In this document: positions 22,602 to 31,576 of the stretch, one piece after another | Layout of the letters: the number at the start of each line of letters is the position of its first letter | How positions within the stretch are numbered: position 1 is the stretch's first letter | NCBI RefSeq assembly: GCF_901709675.1 | Contig: NC_051105.1 | Span: forward strand, 1,922,001 to 1,986,000 | DNA from: Syngnathus acus | Taxonomy: Eukaryota; Chordata; Actinopteri; Syngnathiformes; Syngnathidae | Length of the DNA stretch: 64,000 nt | Reading direction: 5' to 3' | Made by a program: the position numbers and the translations under genes | The notes under the pieces: generated by a model | What the model saw: the letters and a program-made list of their open reading frames with translations, nothing else | Told to the model about the DNA's origin: nothing | The model's database searches: none

Positions 22602-25600
22602 ATGAGGCGAGCGTTTTGTGCCACGGCGGCCATGCAGAGACTGAGGGCTCGGGGAACGGCGGCGGCGGCGGCGGCGGCGGGATGCGAGAGGGCGCCCTGC
22701 GGGTGGCGGGCGCTGCTCTTGCCTCAGCAGAACCGCCAATCTCTCTACATGTACGGAAGCGAGGTGGCCGTGGAGAAGGAGTGCATCCGCCAGCTGCAGA
22801 GCGGCGTCTTCGTCATACATCCCTTCAGCCTCATGAGGTACACCTTTGTTGACATTTGCATCTCTATACGCTGTTGTGAAAAGAAGTTAGCCGCACCTTA
22901 AAAGATTGCACCTCCATTATCAACATTTTGTCACGCAAGTGTAAAAAGAAGTCAACCTGGGCCGACTCATTTTCACCTGCCGCAATTCCCATTTGGAGCA
23001 AAAATGTGCTGACTGAGCAGGCAGAGATTTTCAGCTATTAATAAATGTGAGGTGTTAATAATAGCCTGGTGCGAGGGGGGACATTCAGGAACACTGTAGG
23101 ACACCCGTTTCGGGAAGAAAGCATCGGACGAACATGATTCCGCCGCAGAATCTGCTTTAATCAAGTAAGGTGATCACACAGTCATCTGAGCCTTGTAACA
23201 GAGACACGCACAGTGTGTGTGTGTGTGTGTGTGTGTGTTTAACTCATTCACTGCCAACCCAGTAAATATCTTTGACGTCTATAACCGTCAATGGCGTTGA
23301 ATGAGTTAACACAGCCTTGACTAGTCAAGTTTGATGATGCTCCGCCTCCCACAGGAGCTACTACATCATGGGCATGATGGCCATCACCTTCCTCAACTTG
23401 ATCGGCATCCCCATGGAGATCGCCTTCCTGGACGGCACCAGCGGGCTAGCCTGGGAAGGCTTTAACGTCTTCTCAGACACGCTCTTCCTCATCGACGTGG
23501 CGCTCAACTTCCGCATGGGCATCATCAGCGAGAACGGAGAGGTGGACCATCTTTAAAATGTGTCTCATTCAAGTTAAATGAGATCCATTAGCTTGGGTTG
23601 GAGAGTGCAGAGAAGGTCATACAATGAAGTTCTCGCTCAAGCATGCGAGTGAGTCGTGAGAACGCGGCAGAGTGCAGATGGGCCTCCGGTGATTGGCCGG
23701 CCGGATGTGACAAAAGGTGAAAACCCGGCTTAGCGGCTTTCGCGTCACTGAGGCTGATGATCTCAGTGACCAGGCTTGTTAATCTGTGTTACCGAGTCAG
23801 GTGACAGATGAAAAGGCCGGGACAAACATCAGGATTACAGATGCTCCACAGAAGCCATTCTCAACCGCTGGGTTAGGAAGCAAATGAAAACAAAGCTCAT
23901 CGGTGCTAATATCAATCTATCCATTTATCCAAAGCACGATTGAATTATTATTAATGATTGAATTATTGGCTGATGCCAAAGATGACGCAAAAATATCGTG
24001 AAGCTTCAATGCTCAACTTTCTCCGTCCGCCAATCCTTAGGAAGCCATCCTAGACATCAAGCGGATCCGAGTGTGCTACCTGAGGACGTGGTTCATCCCC
24101 GACGTCATCGCCGCCTTTCCCATCGGCTACATCCTCCTCTTTGCGGTAATCAGAAGCACCATTCTAATCATGAGGACGTCAGAAGATAAGAGTGTGCCAT
24201 TGCGTTTAGGATTTACATTACCACAGTGATGACAACCCCTCCAAGACCACCAGGATGATGAGGATCCTCATGTTTGTACGTATCCTCAGCCTCATACGAC
24301 TGGCACGGGTGTCCAGGCTGGTGCGCTTCTTCAACGAGGTGGAGAAAGTGAGTTGACTTTGTGAGGAATAGAATTCAAAATAATCCTCCAAAGGTTCTTA
24401 GCTGACCTGTTCTTCAGGTTTCCAACGCAAACTTAGAGGTGGTGCGCCTGTTCTTCCGCATCCTCTCCCTGTTCATGATGATCTTCTTGCTGTGCCACTG
24501 GAACGGTTGCATCCAGTACTTTGTGCCCATGCTGGAGGAGTTCCCCACCGACTGCTGGGTCCGTAAGGAGAACCTGATGGTACGTTCCATCTCACCCAGT
24601 ACACCTGAAGCATTTGTCAAACCTCAGGCTTTCAAACCGTGTGTTCTAGAATGCCACAGTCATCGTGAAGTACTCTTGGGGGGTCTTCCGAGCTCTCTCG
24701 CAGATGATCGCGCTGTCTTATGGATCCATGGATGCTCCCACCAGTGCGTGCATGTAAAGCTCACCAAAATAACACTCAGTGGTCCTCCAAAGCTTTTTGG
24801 TATTGGTAGGAACTTGTTGGTGGTGTTGTAGATTACGTGGAGATGTGGATCGTGATGGTGAGCATGGTGTCCGGGTGCCTGATGTACACGGTGCTGGTGG
24901 CCAACGCCACCGCCATGATCGCCAGCATCGACCCCGCCGCCAAGGAGTACAAGAGCAAGGTACACCACGTTGAAACCGCTAAAGATGCAGATGCGGATAT
25001 GGAAACAAAAAGTACTTGTCTGGATCTGTCGTCACAGATGAGCCGCTTGGAGCACTACATGACCTTCATGAAACTCCCGCCAGAGCTGCAATTGCGCATC
25101 ACCAACTACTACCAGGCACGCTACGGAGGGAAATGGTTTGACGAGAAGGAGGTCATGCACACCGTGTCGTCTGCCTTGAGGGAGGTAACAGCAGAAAAGC
25201 CGGTTCCGACCCATGATTACATGATCGGCAGAACATCTGCTGATTTTCCCTTTGCCTTAGCAAATCCTGACAGTGATGTGCAGCCGCCTGCTCAGGAACA
25301 TGCCGTTGTTCCGGAACAAAGACGAGAATGTGCTCATTAGCATGGTGCACAGGCTGGACTACGAGGTGTTCCAGGAGGGCGACGTTATCATCCGGGAGAA
25401 CGCGCCGGGAGACCGCATGTTTTTCATAGACCACGGTCAGGTGCTGGAGGAGAAAGACGACTTTCACAGGGAGCTCTGCGACGGAGATTTCTTTGGAGGT
25501 ACGATTGGATCTTACACAGCGACATGTGCAGGAACAGAGACCGATACAAGATAGATGCAAAAACAGCTAAGCTAAAATCACAACTGCGTCAACAGAAGAA

Positions 25601-26397
25601 CAAATAAAAAAAGCTCCCTCCCGCTTTAGCACACAATAATCCAGATTGTTAGATAATGTTTTTTTCTGCAAGGGGTGAATTTGTGTGTCATGTCGTGTGA
25701 AACAAATCTTTTCGTCAGCATCTGCCCCCCTCTTCAAATTGTTTCCAGTAAAATTCTGTAATAATCCTCAAACACAACTATGATTTAAGAAAGTGAACAG
25801 CAGCTTTTCATGGATTATCCTCCCCAGTGCCATGTTCGCCATCCATCCATCCATCCATCCATCCATCCATCCATCCATCCATCCATCCATCCATCCATCC
25901 ATCCATCCATCCATCCATCCATCCATCCATCCATCCATCCATCCAATATACAGAGACTGTACTCTGAAATTTGTCACATGCAAGCGGCTATGATGTCAGC
26001 ATCTTTTAAACACAAAGTAAACACTGCAACCTCTCCAGTTAGGGGGATTTATTTAATTCTCAGCCTTTAAGTCCATCTCATAGCTTAGCGGGCTTTCCAC
26101 ATTAGAGGGGGGGAAGGCTGTTTTTTAATTCCTCTAACTTGGAATTAATTGTCAGTTCTGCCTGCCTGTAAGTCTTTGTTCATCCACCGCGACTCTGCCT
26201 CTTACATGTGTGCGTGTGCGTGTTGAGCAGAGGCTTGCGTGCTGACCAGAGGCAAACATCTGGCCACGGTGAAGGCGCTGACCGACTGCCAGTGTTTCAG
26301 TCTGTCCTGGGACGACTTTCAGGAGGTGCTGCAGGCCTACCCGGACCTGCGCAAGGATTTGGACAAGCTGGTGGAGCTGGATGCGGGATTTGCATGA
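22602..26397 (+). CDS. hcnl1: HCN-like channel of the HCNL proton-channel type
   Basis: Six-helix voltage-gated channel related to HCN. Ten exons in phase: 22602-22837, 23355-23541, 24041-24145, 24210-24347, 24418-24579, 24650-24743, 24832-24959, 25038-25184, 25261-25498, 26231-26397, for about 533 residues. Order: poly-Ala N-terminus (residues 20-26), S1 near 82-104, S2 near 115-135, S3 near 155-175, S4 at 188-215, S5 at 228-255, pore at 285-305, S6 at 309-335, C-linker, then a cyclic-nucleotide-binding fold. Three features depart from HCN1-4. Met197 replaces an S4 Arg ([14 protein letters not shown] against HCN [14 protein letters not shown]). The filter reads ALSYG instead of CIGYG. The cAMP-contact pair RT is HL. 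Fish HCNL1 is reported to conduct protons through its voltage sensor, and this gene fits that type. Assignment to HCNL1 rather than HCNL2 is not certain. Confidence 0.85.
22657..22681. repeat. hcnl1: (GGC)n coding repeat, poly-alanine
   Basis: The run encodes seven alanines near the N-terminus of the HCN-like channel. A second in-frame ATG lies at 22632, before the tract. Confidence 0.85.
23213..23238. repeat. (GT)n microsatellite
   Basis: GT repeat directly abutting a small TTAA-ended palindromic element in channel intron 1. Confidence 0.9.
23239..23309. mobile_element. 71-bp palindromic TTAA mini-element (MITE remnant)
   Basis: It starts TTAACTCATTCACTGCCA and ends in the near-exact inverted copy TGGCGTTGAATGAGTTAA, with an inner palindrome GACGTCTATAACCGTC. 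TTAA at both outer ends suggests piggyBac-type insertion. Similar 'TTAACTCATTCACTGCCA' elements are frequent in fish genomes. Confidence 0.7.
25839..25945. repeat. (CATC)n array, about 27 units
   Basis: Perfect tetranucleotide array inside the last intron of the HCN-like channel, in the same orientation as the array at 21853-21945. Confidence 0.97.
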
Positions 26398-27747
26398 GGA
26401 AATAGACATTTCAGACTTGGGGTGGGCAAACCTTTGTGCTCAAGGGCTGCATTTTTTTTATTTGATTTTTTTTAAACCAGCAGATGGGACAGCTCATTCA
26501 TAGATGAATCTTGAATTCTATAAATATTTATATATTTTATCATTCTCATGCTATACAGAATTTGCACATCATTTATTGATGCAAAAGTAAAAGTGTGTAT
26601 TTAGACAATAAAAGTTAGAATGTAAAATAGATTGGTACATTGATTTACAAACGTCCGCATTTTTTTGAGTTGTCATATTAAAGAAGACAGCGGGCCGGCC
26701 GGATTTTGCTCACCCCTGTTTTGGAGGCATCCCTCCTTTTAATCATCACAGCAATAATAATCAATAAAGAGCATCAAATGATCTCTGTTGTTCCTACGTG
26801 AATATTGCTGTCTGTGAAATCTGCACAGATGGCACAAGCTATTTTTGGTGAAAGTAATTAAATAAATAAAAGTAAGTACAAAAACAGTCTGGACACTGTC
26901 CGCATTTCAAGGTGCTGTAGTGTAGTTATCCAATGAATTGCTTAATAACACGTGGCATGGACTCTTAAGAAATGTAGAGTAATGTGGGTTGTATTAATAT
27001 TATTGTCAATGTCCACACGTCATTTTGATTGAATAAAATTTATACTTATTAATTATTCAGGGCACTAAGGCAACCCTCAAGAAATCAATACCTACATTTG
27101 GTGATAATTTCTACACATTTGTCTTTTTACCTTTGTAATAAATCTTTTAAATTGGAAAAGGACTTTTTGGCCGCTCCAATTTCTATACAGCTATAATATC
27201 GTACTGATTAATTGCTTTGCATATATAATTCTCATTGTCCATACAATATAAATACTATAAATACCATTTAATTTACTTTTATAATTACTATATGAATATG
27301 TTATACGTTTTTGAGTTTGAGAAACAAAAAGTATATTTCTGCTAAAAGGAAATCTGTAATATTGCAATAAAAAAGGAATATGATTTCAAGACACAAAGGC
27401 GTTTATTTTCTATAATGTCCAAAATTTTGGAGAAATTACTTGTGGATTTTTTGAAGTAGTTAGCATTTTAAATTAATTCCACCAAAATTTTTATTATTAT
27501 TCATTATAGCATTTTTAGCATACATTTTTAGACACTACGTTGGCTCCAACATGAGCGTTCGTACATGTAGGAATCTGTCGCTAGAGAGCGCTATCGCAAA
27601 ACAAAAACATTTCAAGAAGCGAAGAAGTCAAACTTCCGGGTTGGAGGCAACGGCGCCAAAAGCAAAACAACATCCACTTTACCAACGCCATAATTGAGCG
27701 GTTGGAGTCGTTTGTCTCGCATTAATGTGATTGTTAGCGCTTTGAAA
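26398..27747. other. HCN-like channel 3' flank and ska3 upstream region
   Basis: Beyond the hAT MITE there is a second AATAAA at 26763-26768, then strongly AT-rich sequence up to about 27540. A short GC-richer ska3 promoter region follows at 27540-27747. No gene recognised. Confidence 0.55.
26417..26718. mobile_element. hAT-type MITE in the channel 3' UTR
   Basis: The left end TTGGGGTGGGCAAACC and the right end (inverted CAGGGGTGAGCAAAAT) match the CAGGGGTGGGCAAAC termini of common vertebrate hAT MITEs. The flanking 8-mers TTTCAGAC and TTTTGGAG agree at 5 of 8 bases, as expected of an old insertion. It begins 19 bases after the channel stop and carries an AATAAA at 26607. Confidence 0.65.
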
Positions 27748-30700
27748 ATGGACCCCGACTCGGAGTTTTTCGCCAAGTTGAAGAAGATGTGCCGAACGCT
27801 GGAAACGGAGACGGCCCGTCTCCAGAAAACTTTCGAAAATCGTCACGACAGCCCGGACAGCGGTTAGTCAGTTTGACAGCAACATTCCTGATGCATCTTT
27901 ATATGTAACACAATGAAGTCAACAGCATAAATGGTCTTTTATTTGATTTTTTGATATTTCTAGAAGCGGCAGCGAAAGCCATGAGAGCCTATCACGACTT
28001 CAACTGTGAGGTGTTGGGCCTCAAGGTAACAAACAAGAGTACTCCACAAATGACGTCTTTTTAGTCATAGGTTTTTTTTTACCTTACATTCTTCTTTAAA
28101 AATATATTAGCACTTAATTTCCAACGAGGTATTTTTACCATTGTTGAATAAAAAATAAATAAAAAAAATAAACAAAGTTTCCATAGCAACAGGTGGCGCA
28201 TCAGGCAGTGCGGTGAATGAAATTGCATTGGTTGTGTTTAAAAATGATAATTTATAATTGAAAGAGGTGACCTTTCTTGACTCTTTTTTTTTTTTACATG
28301 GCACAAAGGAGTACGAAGTTTTTGTGGGTTGCAGGGTCAGCTGCAGGATGAGCTGAGAAAGCACAATGCGCGCAAGATAAACGTGGACACCTTCATCCAC
28401 GCCTGCAGGGCCGTGCAGAGCAACATTGCCCACGACGTGTGTGCGCTCACGGAACACTTTGAAAATTACGGATACCAAGCTCCCACAGATGCTCGCGTGC
28501 CTAACGGTAAGTAATAGTGACAGATTTTTATATGACAGTATATTAGTATTAAAATATATTTATATTACATTATTTTGTTTCTTTAGGTTTGATTATTTGT
28601 AATTATTTTATGTGCATATTCTCACACTCCACGCTTTCAAAAATGCTGGATTTTTTTTTTTCTCAACCACTGTGCACAGCGTGCTACGGAATCCACACAC
28701 AAAAAAAAAAAAAGAAATCATCCTTATACTTAACACATATTAAACCAGACTTTCTTTAATTGTTGTTCACCTCTACCATTGGGGGACAAAGAGTCGGGTG
28801 AGAACGAGCCTGAAAAAGATGATGGCGAAGATGATGTGGAGGCAGAGGAATGCAGCGGGCCGCTAATGTCGCCTCAGGCAGCGGCGCCTCCCAGCCACGA
28901 CGGCCCCATGCGCACTCCCAAGTTGTCTGACTTCGGCCTGTGCAAGCTGGATCTCCGCCGGACCTTTTTCAAGAGCGCCGAGTCGCCCACCATGCCTGAG
29001 CTGAGCCTCCCCTGCCTGGACGTTTCCGCGCTGCCTCCACCCATGCCCACGTGCATGCTGCGCGTGGATGAGGATGAGCTGCGCATGCCGCAAATGGAAG
29101 ACTTTGGCTTCTCCGAAATCACCATGGATCTCTTCAAGAAGATGAGCGATGACATAAGGTACAATAAAAAAAGCTTAACATGGACAGGACATGTGTCTCT
29201 ACAATCTCTAACCCTTTCAAAAATATATATTTATATATATATATTTTTTTTACGTGTTCCTCTGCAGCCCAGCGCAGGACCTCGTAAAACCGCCAGTCCC
29301 CACTGTGTGTGAAAGTGTGCAAGAAGGTAAGCAAGAGTTAGCAAAGTCCGTCACAGTGACCACTAGCCTTGCTGCTGTTACTTTGGCCAAAACATTTATA
29401 GACTATTTTAAAATAATTCGGCTTGTCTGTCTGTCACTAGTAGAAAGTTTGAAGATTCCTGAGCCACCTGCGTTCTCCACGCTGGAGTTCAAGATCCCAA
29501 AAACAAACGGCTGTTGTTCAGCGTCACCTCCGCGATTTGTGTTTGACGCCCAATCTCCGAGCGGCGCCGTCCATCTGCCCGACACCCCCGAAGTGCCGGT
29601 CTTCAAAACTCCCGCTTTCAAACGTCTACTCGGCAGCAAAAAGGTAGCGCAAATTGATGGCGACGCCGTCACACCGGTGCCGTTGGTTTCAGATCCGTTT
29701 GTCTTGCAGCTCGAGCCCACGGTCGCCAAAAGGCTGGACTCCATAGCGTTTCTCGAGACGCCTCGCAGCGCTTCCGTCCTGGACCGAAAGGCGTGGGAAT
29801 ACGACATGCCCGAATTGCAGATCCCGGGCATGCAGGTGCTTCAAGGCAAAATGATGGAGATGAGAAATATGGGCCAAGTCATTTGTTAGGACTGCCTGTG
29901 CGTTTTGTCAAATAGTTTCGAATCATTTGGGTCTTTCCTTCTACAGGAGTGCGCGGACTTGGACGGAGTCACAGAGGACTTCCACCTCAGCCCCCCTCGA
30001 GCGACAAGGGACAGCTATGAGATTAGCACCCCCGAGTTTCCCCATCTGAGCTCCGTCACGCAGGACATCTGCAAAGTACGCCATTGTCTGAGCAGCGCGT
30101 CGCTCTTACTGTCAGCTGTCGGCGCGTCTCGTCATTTCAAGTGTACCGTTTGTTTTTGTAGCTCGTGTTGGAGTCTCAGAAGCCGCTGAGAAAGCCACAA
30201 CACAATCGCAGGTAACTGTCAAGTTTCAAACCGGCTGTCGTTAAGAGCATGCCAACATTTTCTTCTTTAGACAGGTTTATTCATTTGTTTCATTTTTAAG
30301 GTGACGATGCATTTTGCGACGGACATTTTCTAGGTTTTTCTCAGGGAATAAAGTTTCGCCATTTGTTACAGTTTCTCGATTTTAATGCCACTTGAGTGAT
30401 GATGGCTAATTACGAGATTCTCGTTTTCCCATTTTGGTTCTGCGACCATCGACATGAACGTTCGTTTGACTTTTGTGATCGATAGTTAACCCTTTGAGAT
30501 TTTTCTTTTAATTCCATGATGAGCAGTGCGCGCTTGCGTTTTCACAGATGTGTGAATGCCGTGTCTGAGCAAGAGTTTCAAAGCTTGCCGGCGTTTTTGA
30601 AGCAGATTACATTGAACGACCTCAACCAGGCGGTCCATCACATCAATGAGTACTTGGTCCAGTGTCCAGGTCAGTTTACATTCAGTGTTTACTGAAAATG

Positions 30701-31008
30701 ATTACGAATTTGGATGTTAGCCATCTTGAAAAAGAGTACGACAAAAGGTGAAGAAAAAAAGTAACGCAATTTTAATCGTCGTGTTGCCCTTGTGAGCCTT
30801 GAAAAATAATTAATTCCAGGCCTTAAATATGACATTTCCGCTTCCAGGGGAGGACACGCGAGAGTTTAGGATGGAGGAGCTGAAGAGGATCACGAAAATG
30901 GGCATCAAGGCACCCGTCTACATGCTGTGCTTGAGTGAGCTGAGGAGGCTCCAGCACGTGGAAGGAGCGCGGAACAACACCATCTACACGCTCAACCTAT
31001 GCAGCTGA
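27748..31008 (+). CDS. ska3: Spindle and kinetochore-associated protein 3
   Basis: Subunit of the Ska complex (SKA1-SKA2-SKA3) that couples kinetochores to depolymerising microtubules and binds the Ndc80 complex. Ten exons in phase: 27748-27862, 27964-28025, 28335-28506, 28792-29158, 29268-29326, 29444-29835, 29947-30075, 30162-30211, 30548-30669, 30848-31008. Together they give about 542 residues, longer than the human 412. The N-terminal coiled coil (MDPDSEFFAKLKKM...LETETARLQ) matches the human start. Two DFG-type repeats typical of SKA3, PKLSDFGLCKLD and PQMEDFGFSEITM, lie in the disordered middle, which is rich in S/T-P sites for mitotic kinases. The C-terminal globular part (FLKQITLNDLNQAVHHINEYL onward) reads as a folded domain. 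The exon 4 acceptor (GGGGGACAAAG) has a weak pyrimidine tract. lats2 and xpo4 follow nearby, as in human 13q12.11. Confidence 0.9.
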
Positions 31009-31576
31009 GTCTTGTTTTGGCCGCAAGTGACATTTAATACACACACACACACTTTTTCATCCACAAGATCAGCGTGAGCATTTGGATTTGTAGATTGTGC
31101 TCCACTTGCCACTATTGGTTCAGATTTTGAAATTGACATTGTTATTCCTTATTCATTTTTATTTGGAGTTTGAAACAATTCCAACTGGATTCGGGGGAGG
31201 CGGAGCTGTTGGAACCTCCGCTAGTACGGATTGATCTACAAACGCAGAGTTGGTGCAACTTCCCTTCATTAAAAAACACGCATGACAAAACAGCTGGTCT
31301 CTCGACAGAAGTTACGTGAATACAAGAACCCTCATGAAGCTTTTGTTTAATTCAAAATAGTGCAAACATCACGAGCCCTCATTGGGAATAATGGTGGGTA
31401 TGGAAGCGAGAACATTGATCCGGATTTCCCCCAAATGGAGGCAAACTGGTAAATGTCATCTGGCCTGTCCTGTCGGCCGTTTGTTTTTGGGTCATTAGAG
31501 CAGAATTGGGCGGATTTTAAAATCCACTGCTATTGGTTGCTTCCACGCCGGCCTGAAGCGTCTCGCGGGCACCGTC
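31009..31576. other. Tail-to-tail spacer between ska3 and the orphan gene
   Basis: Short convergent 3' flank with a small AC run near 31041; no other feature seen. Confidence 0.5.
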
